Below, in pieces: positions 1-10,651 of a stretch of 64,000 nt of DNA. The notes under the pieces were generated by a model. That model did not search any database, was not told the origin of the DNA, and saw nothing but the letters and a program-made list of their open reading frames with translations. The stretch comes from Branchipolynoe longqiensis (taxonomy: Eukaryota; Annelida; Polychaeta; Phyllodocida; Polynoidae). Every line of letters starts with the position of its first letter. Positions within the stretch are counted from its first letter, which is position 1. The translations under genes and the position numbers were made by a program. The stretch covers positions 2,473,934 through 2,537,933 of the forward strand of contig CM059192.1 of NCBI GenBank assembly GCA_030323885.1, read 5' to 3'.

Positions 1-634
1 TGTGATAATGTCTGAACAATAAACACGTCAAATAATAATTGTCTCACAGAGGTCTAGCCTGGTCCCCTGGCACTCATTTGGGGCATAATCGATTAAGACG
101 ACGCGGGCGACTCGGGTCACCCTAGTCGTCAGAATTTCAAATCTATCACTGCGAGTAGAGTCGACAAATACACGTGCCGTGTGCAAAAAGATCTGACCCA
201 AGTAACTCATTGTCGCAGTTTCAGTTCTCAAAATCGTTTCTGCGCATGCGCCAAAGCATCGTCTGCGCATGTGTCAACATCAGCTGGATTCAAACCATTG
301 CCGATCACCGCAAATCACTGCCTCATACTGTCACTATAGTGTCAGTGTCACTAACCTTATAAATTTAATATAATCTTTTCGGTAAACATGTTTTCTATGT
401 GTACCAAGCGATTTGTTTCTAGGTGGTTTGGTTTTAGAGATATTTCACTTTTTCTGTATGAAGATTGCTCACGACCATTGACAATGCGCAGACGATGCTG
501 TTAGATTTGATCAGTTATTAAAAAATGCAATAATTGTTTCCACCAGAGCGCGGAGAAGCGTATTCGATTATTTGACCAGAGTATGTAGGATGTGGGCATG
601 CTATTATCGCTCAGTTTCCAGCCTGGTCCCCTAG
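1..634. other. No gene seen; old repeat fragments
   Basis: I see no coding region here. Positions 345-500 are an inverted copy of 37438-37600 (shared words include CGATTTGTTTCTAGGTGG and ATTGACAATGCGCA), so this is dispersed repeat sequence. The phrase CCTGGTCCCCTAGCC recurs near 53, 612 and 49810, again suggesting an old dispersed repeat. A TTATAAATTTAATA stretch near 357 looks TATA-like, but nothing ties it to a gene. Confidence 0.5.
345..500 (+). repeat. Dispersed repeat, inverted copy at 37438-37600
   Basis: About 155 bp read in reverse complement at 37438-37600 with a few mismatches. Shared blocks are GTGTCACTAACCTTATAAA, GTTTTCTATGTGTACCAAGC, CGATTTGTTTCTAGGTGG and CTCACGACCATTGACAATG. 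A further partial direct copy lies at 37316-37380. The family is not recognised. Confidence 0.7.
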
Positions 635-1421
635 CCTTTGTACCGGTGTCGTATTTTCAGCGCCCGGTCATTGTCAGCGGCCTGTCGTGGCTTCTGCGCA
701 TGCGCGGCTTTTAAGACATATGCAAAACAACCATGCCCTCGCCGGCTACAAGCTCAGCCACGGTACCCGGCAGTGTTAGGGACCGATTAGGCCGAAATCT
801 ATTGAATGCGATCATATTTAACAGAATTACATACTCAAATAATGAAATTTAATTAAATTAACCTTAAATTCCAAGCGATATTAACGTAGCAGCTAGATCA
901 GCGTCGAATCGCCGAGTGTAAACAAAACAAATAGCAGTGATCGCCGCAACGTGCGAAAATCCGCGCATGCGCAGAAGCCACGACAGGCCGCTGACAATGA
1001 CCGGGCGCTGAAAATACGACACCGGTGTGGCGGTTTCAGCGCCCGGTCAGTTTCAGCGGCCTGTCGTGGCTTCTGCGCATGCGCGGATTTTCGCACGTTG
1101 CGGCGAGCACTGCTATTTGTTTTGTTTACACTCGGCGATTCGACGCTGATCTAGCTGCTACGTTAATATCGCTTGGAATTTAAGGTTAATTTAATTAAAT
1201 TTCATTATTTGAGTATGTAATTCTGTTAAATATGATCGCATTCAATAGATTTCGGCCTAATCGGTCCCTAACACTGCCGGGCACGAGCGATTGTTACAGC
1301 TGAGCTTGTAGCCGGCGAGGCCACGGGTGTTTTGCATATGTCTTAAAATCCGCGCATGCGCAGAAGCCACGACAGGCCGCTGAAACTGACCGGGCGCTGA
1401 AACCGCCACACCGGAAACAAG
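635..1421. mobile_element. Head-to-head pair of TIR elements forming a ~790 bp palindrome
   Basis: Two copies of one ~385-395 bp element lie in opposite orientation (642-1026 and 1021-1414), sharing the central ACCGGT. Each copy has its own ~65 bp terminal inverted repeats containing GCGCCCGGTCA and CCTGTCGTGGCTTCTGCG, and the interiors (708-960 and 1096-1345) are near-perfect reverse complements. Both ends of copy 1 read TCGTATTTTCAG then CATTGTCAG. Both ends of copy 2 read TGGCGGTTTCAG then CAGTTTCAG. The outer flanks CCTTTGT and ACAAGG extend the inverted symmetry. No transposase is encoded, so this is a non-autonomous element or foldback pair. Superfamily is not recognised. Confidence 0.85.
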
Positions 1422-2358
1422 GTCAAACGGGCTCAACCGTGGCTGGTTGGGTCGCTCCGTATAGCGCTACGTGACGATTCCTCCAGGTGGCGCCACCGTA
1501 AGGACGGTGGCCACCAAGTTCAAGTTAGTGTGGTGGTTCAGTACATACAGGTGGCTGCAGTTGGCATCAGGTTAAGTCATTTTGTGTAGTTGTCTCCGCC
1601 CTTAATTAGCCCTGTTATGCTAACAAGTACGGTGCACTTATTAAATGTTTGCTTCTGCATAGTGCAGTGCTTACCGACGAACGGCGCCGTCGAACAGTGA
1701 TTGATTATCATACTTTTTACACCAGAAACGGACATCTGGACACTGTCACTGGAAAACATGATCAGAGGACAGTAGGAACATCTGGGAGTATATGTGGGAG
1801 AACAACCTTGGATAATAAAGGATAGGTTCTCCATAAATAAGACAATTAGACATACCTGTCCAAACTCCCTATTATCACTCATGGTGAACCATGATCCAGA
1901 AGCAGAGCAGTGCTGCCTCTGATAGTACTGTTGTCTCAAACTGTTTTATACCAATTCCTAAGCCTAGTAAGTGAGTTAAACTTAATCCTGATCACTTCTC
2001 AATAATGGACAGCGTGCATGTGTATGTGATTTCACTTTGACAAGATGGCACCCAAAAAGGTATCCACCAATAAAGTAACCGATTAACGGAGGGTGCTGCA
2101 ATACGGTCAACCGTGTTCCCTCCAGCAAGACCACAGATTTCATCAAACACACAGTCAAAGCGATGGATAAAATTAGAAAAGAATAACTGTGACCTCAAAA
2201 CTCACCACAGCTGAAACATCCAGCTTGCAGGAGAACCAGACTGTAAGGTTGGTGAAGGGAGAGGAAATCTGATTTGAAAATGGTGCTCATCAGGTGAACC
2301 GCGGTGAACAGCGGTCAATAAACAGTGCACACTGAATATGTACTAACCCAGTTAAATA

Positions 2359-2556
2359 ATGATCAAATGGCCAGAAAACCAAAATGATATCTCCTCAAAA
2401 TATGACATCCTGCAGCAACAAATACCACCTGAACTTAATATGAAATCCAATGCTGTGAAAGTAAAAGGTGGAAAAAGTTGTGAAAGAGAAAGTAAAGTTT
2501 TCATCTCTGCGGACTCAAACAAAGAGAGGCACCTGTCCAAATCTGTAAACAAGTAA
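2359..2556 (+). CDS. Small ORF ending in TAATG overlap with LINE-A ORF1
   Basis: A 65-codon frame rich in Lys, Ser and Glu whose stop codon TAA overlaps the ATG of the ORF1 frame by one base (TAATG at 2554-2558). It has no recognised domain. It could be the displaced N-terminus of ORF1 (one frameshift), or a true upstream ORF with termination-reinitiation coupling. The overlap is seen directly; translation is inference. Confidence 0.35.
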   Translation: MIKWPENQNDISSKYDILQQQIPPELNMKSNAVKVKGGKSCERESKVFISADSNKERHLSKSVNK

Positions 2557-3821
2557 TGCCAGTAGAAACAAGACATAAACTATCCAAATATATATCAAAC
2601 TCACCATCAAAAATGTCTAAATCACCCAACAAAAAGAACAGAGGCAGAAAGAAAGATCCAGGATGTTATGTTGTCATGACTGGAAGGGGTCGTAATGCTC
2701 GCATTGCGTTTGATGCGAGGAAAGGAAGAGACCCTCCCCCCGCCTCTCCTGCCGCCGCGCAGCTTTCTCACCTGCCCTGTCATCCGTCCCTCAGCTTTCT
2801 CCCTCGCCCTCTCACCCTGCCCCGCCGCTTTCTCACCTCCCCCGCCCCTCGCCTTGCCGCTCCCTCCCTTATAAGGCCGCCCACCGGCCTCCCTCAGTCA
2901 CTCGCCCTCCAGCCGTCCTCCCTGCTGCACCTTTTCCTTCTCAGCATACCAGTAAAACAATACTTAGAGGCAATCAACACTAATACCCCCAGTGAGAGAG
3001 TTGGAGACCCTGCTCATGACTGTCAAACCAGTGACACAGTGATCAAGACACGCAATAACTTTGAGTCAAACACCGAAACAGACCCTGAATCTAGCCTCCA
3101 ATTCAGCGACTCTGATACAGAACCAAGTGAGGAAATGATGATGAAAGCTAACCTTCATGAAATCAAACCAGAAGAAACAAACATTGACGAAACAACACCC
3201 AAGATAGTTAAAAATGACACAACCACCCCAAAGGAAATCGTTACTAGTGACTGCATACAAGGATTACCCAGCAGTGACGAGATAGAACCAGATAAGTGTT
3301 GCCCCCAGTGCAGTGACAACACTTTGGACAACATAATACAATGCAACAGGTGTAAAAACTGGTCTCACTACAAGTGTACTAAGCTCCCAAGCTACTTCCT
3401 CACCTTCTTGTGCCTGAATGAGGAGGCCCCATACTGCTGCCAAAAGTGTCAAAAACCATCAGGGGCTATTCAGTTAGCACTGGACCCATCAGATGATCAG
3501 TCAGACACCAAGACCTTGCATAGAACGACAAGTACGCAAACATTTAACTCTGACCTGCAGGACAAGATCTCACAAGCAAACAAGATCTCACAAACCCAAC
3601 AAGACAGTGCAACGCAAACAAATAGGAACAAACAGCAGAACAACAAATTGACGATGTTCACACACAACAGCACCCAGCCAGAGAATATTGAGACCCACAC
3701 TACATGCTCCAGACACAAAGGAAACCACCCTAAACATCCAGCTCATGGAAAACCATATCTCCCTACTACAAAAGGAAATTCACTGGAAAGAGGATTCAAC
3801 CAGAAAAGAAATCGCTGCTGA
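2556..3821 (+). pseudogene. LINE-A ORF1, N-terminal part with PHD finger
   Basis: A 421-codon frame. It starts with a basic Lys/Ser-rich segment, then a Pro/Leu-rich stretch (about residues 45-130) translated from an inserted repeat, then an acidic Ser/Thr-rich linker. At about residues 246-300 is a PHD-type zinc finger with the order CCPQC, CNRCKNWSHYKC, CCQKC, which gives Cys4-His-Cys3 spacing. PHD fingers are known in CR1 ORF1 proteins, where they may help protein or chromatin contact. After about 3690 the real reading moves to the overlapping frame at 3688-4263, so this frame ends by frameshift. ORF1 products bind element RNA in the ribonucleoprotein; that role is assumed from the family. 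Confidence 0.75.
2684..2946 (+). repeat. Pyrimidine-rich repeat inserted in frame in LINE-A ORF1
   Basis: This stretch is the reverse complement of about 46285-46630. Shared words include GCATTGCGTTTGATGCGAGG, GGAAGAGACCCTCC, GCTTTCTCACCT and CCTTATAAGG. The ORF1 frame reads straight through it, adding about 85 Pro/Leu/Ser-rich residues between the N-terminus and the acidic linker. CCTTATAAGG at about 2867 is a perfect CArG-box sequence (CC, six A/T, GG), but function is not shown. Confidence 0.75.
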
Positions 3822-4263
3822 GGAACGTTTGAGACTGGCAACAGAAAAACAGCTTGAGCTGTGTCAAGCTCAAGTGGACAGACTGTGTCAGGTCAATGAC
3901 AGGCTGACACAGTCAATATGTAATATGGCAAATGCACACAGCAATCAACATCCACACAACAATCAACACTCAATGTCAAACACCTACAGCAACCACTCAA
4001 TGTCAAACACCCACAGCAACCAACTTTCAACACCCACAAATGATACAGCCTACCACCAAGTCAGAGAGCTCACAAACAGACCCACAAAAATACAAATTGA
4101 AGAAAGACACTACAATGGAACCATCCGATTTAGTAGCCATGGTCCTTCATATGAGGAATTCTCCAACTTCCACAAATGTAATGTTGAGTTCAATGGGCTA
4201 ACTCTTGACACTAGTGAAAAAACATTACCAGAACATCAAGGCAGAAGATGTATGACAACCTAA
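3688..4263 (+). pseudogene. LINE-A ORF1, coiled coil and N-terminal part of NADAR domain
   Basis: This frame continues ORF1 after a frameshift near 3690. Residues about 10-75 form a Gln/Leu/Glu-rich coiled coil (KEIHWKEDSTRKEIAAEER, then QLELCQAQVDRLCQVNDR), as expected for ORF1 multimerisation. A Ser/Asn/His/Gln low-complexity linker follows. From about residue 150 comes RFSSHGPSYEEFSNFHKCNV and then TSEK, which match the opening signature of NADAR (YbiA/DUF1768) domains: Ser-Asn-Phe, a strand, then a Ser-Glu pair. The frame breaks at about 4235 and the domain resumes at 4248. Confidence 0.7.
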
Positions 4264-5372
4264 TGTGGCTAAAGAAATCAGAGAAGCCCCGCGTTGCAAA
4301 AAGTGCCAGAAATATAGCCAAGAACAAGCTGAAGACACATGGGGAATGGGATAGAAAAAAAAGGAACATCTTATTCAATATAACACTGGCGAAACTTGAG
4401 TGCAACCCAGATATAAGGGACATGCTAATGGCCACTAAAGGGAAATACCTCCTGGAAGCAATGCCCATAAAGTACTGGGGCGAAGGAGCCAACCAAGACG
4501 GCAGGAATGAATTTGGTAGAATCCTCATGGATGCCCGTGATGGCCCATACTTCAATACACCTTGGCCGAAGAGCTCTCAACAAACAGCTCCCAAAATGCT
4601 GCAGTCTTCAAGACCCCAGCCTCCAGCAGCCCACCCAGGGAAGATCCTCCTACTCGGAAACTCCCAATGTGACAAAAGAGAGCCAGATAGATTCTCCACA
4701 AAGTCAAAACTGGAAAAGGTTCAGCTATACACCTTACCCAACGTGACTGAGTGGCTCAAGTCTGATAATGCCAAGAATCACAATGATAACAAATGTGTTG
4801 TGATACATCAATTGACAAATGACATCAAACATAAGTCAGAAGTGCAGTGTGTGACTGACATGACTGAGTCTATCACCCAGGCTAAAATATCATATCCCAA
4901 GTCCAACATAGTGATATCCCTTGGAACCCCAAGAGAAGATAAACTTAAAGAAAAGATGTACAAAGTCAACTCAATGATCAAGGGTAAATACCAAAATGAT
5001 CCCAAGATCCAGCTGTGTCACCATGACAACATACAAAGAAATGGCAGAGCCAAGCAGGGCCTACTTGCATCAGACGGATACCACCTAACTGAAAATGGGA
5101 CTAAACTGCTAGCCTCCAACCGCAGATATGCAGTAGAACCCTGGAGAAGTAAATTCTCCAGCTCAAACAGTAGCTCAGTGGGAAGACCAAGGACACATGA
5201 TCAAGAACGGTACCAGAATATCATAAGAAACAATAACCATAACTTAGGTAAACGTGACAGGTACGATCATGACTTCCCACCCATTGGAACAAATGCTAGG
5301 TCTCGAGTAAACGAGGCTCAAGTTAAAGAGACATTATATCATGCACCCAAATACAACACAACAAGACTATAA
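4248..5372 (+). pseudogene. LINE-A ORF1, C-terminal part of NADAR domain plus SGNH esterase domain
   Basis: A 374-codon frame. Residues 1-95 complete the NADAR domain: a helix with Ala-rich AKSARNIAKNK, then W-x-R-K-K, then KGKYLLEAMPIKYWGEG and FGRILMDARDG, matching the conserved T/KG-LxEA-xxxx-YWGxG and GxILMxxR blocks of YbiA-like proteins. Residues about 127-290 look like an SGNH-hydrolase (esterase) fold: KILLLGNSQCD for the nucleophile block (GNS in place of GDS), VVIHQLTNDI for the TND block, and DGYHLTENGTK for the terminal Asp-x-x-His block. The esterase in ORF1 is known for CR1 elements. The C-terminal tail is basic and polar. Confidence 0.75.
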
Positions 5373-6199
5373 AACTGAAACCCTAGTTGGTCAAAATGAA
5401 ATTAAACTTAGTATATCATAATGCATACCATATACACTTAGCACATAACATTGCATATTCACAATCTAGTCCTAAAGATAACAAAGAAATAATACAAGTA
5501 ACAACCCAGAACCATATAAAGAACCACCCCTCCAAATTTGACAACTAAACATGGCCATGATCAACAAGCGCGTAACATTGCATATTGCACTACCCATAGC
5601 ATCTACTGCTGTGAACATTTGTCATTTGCTAATTAATGACATACAGCCTAACTCAGATAGGCAGAGACTAATAATCTGTCAGACTGAATCTCATTCTTCA
5701 AACATTTAGTCAAGAGTATTCTTGAACCATTTTAGATTATTTTACTCAGAGAACTTGGATCACCATATATTATTGGATCCTGAGTCTGAATATCATCTTA
5801 TGAACCCTTACTCAATTGTGTTTGCATTTCTATGAACCCTTGTCTACTGTCATCTTGATTCACTGTATGCTATTGTGACTCATTGTATGTTATCATAATT
5901 ATTAACTCATTGCACACGTTTGTAGTCAATTGTATGCTACCGTAAAATATTGTAGCCTGAGTTCACTGTATGTGATTGTAGTCATCTATTATATATAGAC
6001 GATTACATACCTGGTAACCTGCAAAACCCATTGTGTACACAAGTACCTAGAATATTCTTAAAGTTAATGGTTACAACCACCAACACCAGAAAGTTCCTTT
6101 TAGGAAAGTCCATGCAAAACCCACACATGTCTAAAAACAGTACAACCCTCTCAATCCTACCAAAACGACAACAAATTTCTTAACTATATCAATTCACTG
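5373..6199 (+). other. LINE-A inter-ORF region, no gene seen
   Basis: About 830 bp between ORF1 and ORF2 of LINE-A, AT-rich with stops in all frames. Words such as TTGTATGCTATTGTGACTC recur loosely (5860-5970), hinting at old tandem duplication. This gap is long for a CR1-type element. No inserted element with clear ends is visible. Confidence 0.5.
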
Positions 6200-7306
6200 G
6201 TGCCTGACAACTTACTAACAAACAACTGCAAATATTATACCTGTGAAGAGCTTTGTAAGATAAACAGGAATAACAAGCCAGACAACAGCTTCAAACTAAT
6301 TCATCACAATATCAGGAGTTTAGACCTTCACTTTGGAGAACTTCTAGCATTAATCTCATCACTAGGTGATAACTTAGATCTGATAGCACTGTCCGAAATA
6401 GGAACCAAAAACATACTAAATAGAGAAAAGGAACTGAACAAACTTGGATATGAATTTAAACACAAATCACCTCGACTCTCTAGAGGAGGAGTAGGCCTAA
6501 TATACAAGAATATATATAAAGTAATTGACAGAGATGACCTAATCATCGAGCCCCAACAGATCAATAACCAAAACTTAGAAATAGAAAACATATGGCTTGA
6601 AACTAACTTTCCAAATAAAAAGGATGACTACATAATAGTGGTCATCTATAAACACCCAGGCAGTAGTGTTGAATGCCTCAAAGACTTCACTGAACAAATT
6701 GAAAACAACATGAAGAAAATTAATTTGGAAAACAAAAAGTGCATAATAACAGGGGACCTAAACATTGATGGACTAAAAATAAAACAGAATAACCATGTCA
6801 ATAACTTCTTTAGAACAGTACTTGATCAAAACTTCATCCCCACCATCACATTACTGACCAGAATAGTAGACTACCAAAATTCACTTATTGATCATATACT
6901 AATAAATGCCAATGTAATAAAAAGTAATCAGAATATATCCACAGGAAATATTTACTGCGATATCACTGACCATCTACCCAACGTTATAACAATTCAATCT
7001 CACAACCCCATTAAAAAACAGGACAGACCCATTATTAGAACATTTGGGGGGAAAAACATGGCTAAATTCAAAAATCTTATTGAAACCTCAGACTGGAAAG
7101 AATACTACAAAGCAACCGTAGTAAACAAAGCCCTAACCATCTTCTACCAGATTTATAACACAGCATTTAATGCAACTTTCCCACTAACAAAACTATCAAG
7201 ACAAAGAGCAAAAGATAAAAGATGGATCACATCAAGCTTTCAAACTTGTATAGCAGTAAAAGATAGATACTTCAAAACATACAAACTCAACCCAACAGCT
7301 GAATAA
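6200..7306 (+). pseudogene. LINE-A ORF2, apurinic-like endonuclease domain
   Basis: A 368-codon frame with the APE-type endonuclease of non-LTR retrotransposons, which nicks target DNA to prime reverse transcription. Motifs in order: FKLIHHNIRSL (about residue 32), LIALSEIGT (about 62), GGVGLIYK, VVIYKHPGS, IITGDLNIDG (about 185), SLIDHILIN, and DITDHLPNV near residue 258. The catalytic Asn, Glu, Asp-x-Asn and Asp-His positions are present. After about residue 270 comes the linker to the RT. The frame closes at 7306 by a stop, and the remnant continues with frameshifts from 7320 to 7453. Confidence 0.85.
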
Positions 7307-7452
7307 AACACACAAAATATAAGAATATACTAATCACTTGTCTACGATCAGCAGAGGAAGGCTACTATAAAGAACTAGTCAGTAACGAGAAGCAAAATCT
7401 TTATACCCTCTGGAAAATCTTTGGAGACATCATCAACCCACATAAAGCAAAA

Positions 7453-8434
7453 ATGAAAAATCAAATTGACAAACTAATCTATAACAATAAAACAATGACA
7501 AACAATGAAGATATCGCCAGCACATTAAATGAACACTTCTGTTCAATTGGTGAAAAACTTGCAGCAAAACACACCAGTAATAGCATATCACACAAGCAAT
7601 ATCTTAAACACCCAAATTCACATAGTTTTTTTCTTAGTCCCACCAATGAACAAGAAACCCTAGAAGAAATAAAGAAACTAAATCCTAATAAGTCAAGCGG
7701 ACATGACAATATCTCGCCAAAAATAATCAAAGAGTGTGACACTCTACTCGCACCATCTATCTCCCACCTAATAAACCTATCATTTGAAAATGCTACTGTT
7801 CCTGAAAATCTCAAAGTTGCAAAAGTAATACCCATCCATAAGAAAAATGGAAAAACTAATGTACAAAAGAGTTTACCAATTTCTTAACAAATACAAAATA
7901 TTATACAAATACCAATTTGGATTTAGACAGAATCACTCAGCAATAATGGCTCTGACTGAAATCTTAGACAATATACTACAAGACCTTGAAAATGGGAAAC
8001 ATGTTGCAGGAGTCTACTTAGACCTGAGCAAAGCATCTGATACTGTAGACCATGACATCTTACTCTCAAAACTTAGGCACAATGGAATTCGAGGCCAGGG
8101 ACTTAAATGGTTTGAGAGTTACCTAAGCAATAGAAAGCAATTTACATGCATAAACGGTAAACGATCCAAGCTAAACTCAATCAGCAATGGTTTCCCCCAA
8201 GGTTCTGTCCTAGGACCTCTCCTATTTTTGATCTACACAAATGATATAGTCAACTGTACAAAACAAGATGTCAAAACAAGGTTATTTGCAGATGATACCA
8301 ATGGCTTCATAACCTCAAATTCACCCAAACAACTAAAACATTCAATTAAAACATTCCTTTCAGATATATTTAAATGGTGCAATTGTAAAATATTCCGATA
8401 TAATGGCATGAGGATCTATGTGAAATTACTATAA
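7453..8434 (+). pseudogene. LINE-A ORF2, reverse transcriptase, first part, frameshifted
   Basis: Two overlapping frames (7453-7887 and 7847-8434) together cover RT motifs: NPNKSSGHDNISPKIIKE, then VIPIHKKNG, then QFGFRQNHSA, GVYLDLSKASDTVDHDIL (motif A, with Ser for the usual Phe), NGFPQGSVLGPLLFLIYTND (motif B) and RLFADDT (motif C). Between VIPIHKKNG and YKRVYQFLNKY the normal NYRPISLL segment is missing, so a short deletion accompanies the frame change near 7850. The frame is cut at 8403 by an LTR fragment and resumes after 9115. Confidence 0.8.
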
Positions 8435-9115
8435 TAAATTGCAACTTGTCTATATAATGATAAATGGTGATATATGAAAACCAAAGGCATATGAGGGATA
8501 TGTGGAGTTGGTAAACTAATACTCATTAGGTATAGAAATTGTATAGTAAAATAGTCTTTGGAGGAGTGTCACTTCTGAGAATAGTCTTTGGAAGAGTCAC
8601 CTCACATACCCCCTACCCCCATGGTGTTATTTATGGATCATTGGCGACCACAAGGCACTGTAGCCAGCATAACAAGGCCTTGGATACAACAGATTGAACT
8701 CTGATTGGTGGATCGAACCATGTGACCACTGCCATCTTGGATTCTAGAAAACCTATATAAAGCAATAAATGAAGGAGTCTCACTCTCCTACTTTCACTCT
8801 TCACCTACTTTCCTTCATTACCTGTATTGATTTCTCTTGGCTTGTCCACACCACCCACACCACCAGCCGGCGACTTTACAAAATGGCGACCACGACTTGT
8901 TGAAACTACCGGGATTTGAACCTACACGACATTGGTTAGTAGTGACTGTATGAACTGTATTTGATACTTTCTGTGTGTTTCGGTAGCATTTTCTTTTTAT
9001 TTGTTATTTAATACTATAAAGGTTATATTTCTTGATTAAATTGTTAGTTGACTGCTGGTTATTTGAACGCACGTGGTGTTGTAATTTTGACGTTAGGGCT
9101 AGAACTACAATTTTT
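8404..9115 (+). mobile_element. LTR-retrotransposon fragment (LTR plus leader) in the LINE-A RT
   Basis: A 712 bp insert flanked by the 5-bp duplication TATAA (8399-8403 and 9116-9120). Joining across it restores the RT reading frame. It starts with TG, has a TATA-like CCTATATAAAGCAATAAA (8752), a pyrimidine-rich R/U5-like region and GACTTTACA at about 8880. This is followed by TGGCGACCACGACTTG, which resembles a primer-binding site next to an LTR end in Gypsy-like elements. The right end does not finish in CA, so this is LTR plus leader rather than a clean solo LTR. A related LTR lies at 13140-14290. No gag or pol is present. Confidence 0.6.
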
Positions 9116-9407
9116 TATAACAAATTAACAGTAAACCCAAACAAAACATGGTACACAATATTTAAAAGCAGAAGTACAACCATTCCTGATTACCTAAACA
9201 ACATAAAGATAAACAATAACACAATAAAGAGTCACTTCTGTGAAATACCTAGGTATAATTCTAGATGAAAACCTCAACTGGGATGAACATATTGATAACT
9301 TAAATAATTCAATAATTAAAATGGCTAACTCATTTAAAATAATCAGACGACGGGTACATGAGGAAAATAAAAAATTACTATACTATGCATACGTTTACTC
9401 CAAAATC
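9116..9407 (+). pseudogene. LINE-A ORF2, RT thumb region remnant
   Basis: After the LTR insert the RT continues as NKLTVNPNKTWYTIFKSR and then, one frame over, KYLGIILDENLNWDEHI, the usual CR1/L2 motif after the YADD box. It then reads on into helices ending near LLYYAYVYSKI, where a LINE-B 3' end is inserted at about 9408. Small frameshifts separate the pieces. Confidence 0.75.
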
Positions 9408-9806
9408 CTTAACCATCATGAACAAACCAACAACACACCGAACATCCTCCACAACTATCAATCTGGTTAAACACATTGAACATTACATAAGACAGACAAA
9501 ATGCCTTCTATAAACTTAGCTTGTTTTATAAGAGAAAAATGTAACCCACAACGATTGTTTGAGTTGCCCCGAGTATACACCCTCTACTCGGTGCCGCTCC
9601 CCATTTTTGTATGAACCGCAGTGACTGGTGCTGTACATTATACAGCAGGAGCCACTCCCTTAATTCTACACGATCGGTGCTGTGACTAATACAGCACTGA
9701 TCAAACTTAGATTATTTAAAATGTCAATTCCGATAGTAAGATGGCCGGAAGACCAGTGCTCCGGCGCTGACAAATGTCATATTCAGATGAATAAATACTT
9801 TACCAT
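9408..9806 (+). mobile_element. LINE-B 3' end copy inserted in LINE-A
   Basis: About 400 bp matching the minus strand of 16424-16825, from TTAACCATCATGAACAAACC through CCCCATTTTTGTATGAACCG and the end hairpin GGCCGGAAGACCAGTGCTCC to AATAAATACTTTACC. It holds only 3' UTR, so it is a strongly 5'-truncated insertion of another LINE into LINE-A. It is therefore younger than LINE-A. Confidence 0.75.
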
Positions 9807-10233
9807 AGAGGTGTATGGGAGAGCCAAATTATCAACCCTAAAAAAGGTACAGACACAACAAAACAGAGCCTTGAAAATACTGTATAGCAAAGACTATCTC
9901 ACCCCAACTAAATCGCTTCATAAAGACCTGCACTTACTTATGGTAACTGACATTTATAAAAGATACATTGCAAAATTTGTTTACAAGCAAAAGAATGGCC
10001 TCCTCCCTGAAATATTTGATAATCTCTTCAAAGAAAACAATCAGGTCCATTCCCATAACACACGACAGATAAATAACATACATCACAAACACACCAGAAA
10101 CAAATATGGCAAAATAACAACTGAAAACCAAGGAACCAATATCTGGAACTCAATACCAGTAGAGATTAGAAACCTTAAAACTTTGAAAAACTTCTGTAAA
10201 AAACTAAAGATAAGCTATCTAAATGCATACTAA
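9807..10233 (+). pseudogene. LINE-A ORF2, C-terminal region
   Basis: Reads on from LINE-A RT after the LINE-B insert: KKVQTQQNRALKILY, HLLMVTDIYKRYIAKFVYK, SHNTRQINN and GTNIWNSIPVEIRNLKTLK, ending LNAY and stop at 10233. This is the standard C-terminal signature of CR1-like ORF2 (QNRALRxL, then xxWNxLPxxIR). The segment is continuous and well preserved. Confidence 0.8.
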
Positions 10234-10651
10234 ATCGATTACCAGTAAAGAATATATATAATAGGATATAGTTGTTATTAACGAGTCGCATAATTTAAAT
10301 ATCAAGTGGCTATGGCAAAGAACATAAGATTTACCCCTATTAACATACATGCAAAATAACTACTGATACTGCATGTAAGTACATGAATCCATGACACAAT
10401 ATCCATATAATATTCCTATAATTACTTTGTTTTTTACTAACTGTGAAGAGACGCATCAGTATCTCATCATAATCATTAGTTCAAAATGTAGCTTAAGTTT
10501 AATAATTTGTTATTGTCATCACTTGTTCATTCACATCATGGAGACCAGCTAGATAAGCATCGCTTTTGTGGGATCCTTTCTGTCTGTAAGGAATTTGTAT
10601 GCATTTATTGTATTACCTCAGTTTATTGTAAACATACCTTGCAGAGAATTA

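Noticed and set aside
893..1154. Two nearly identical 67-codon frames on opposite strands
   Set aside because: They are the two arms of the palindrome at 635-1421 read on each strand, not genes.
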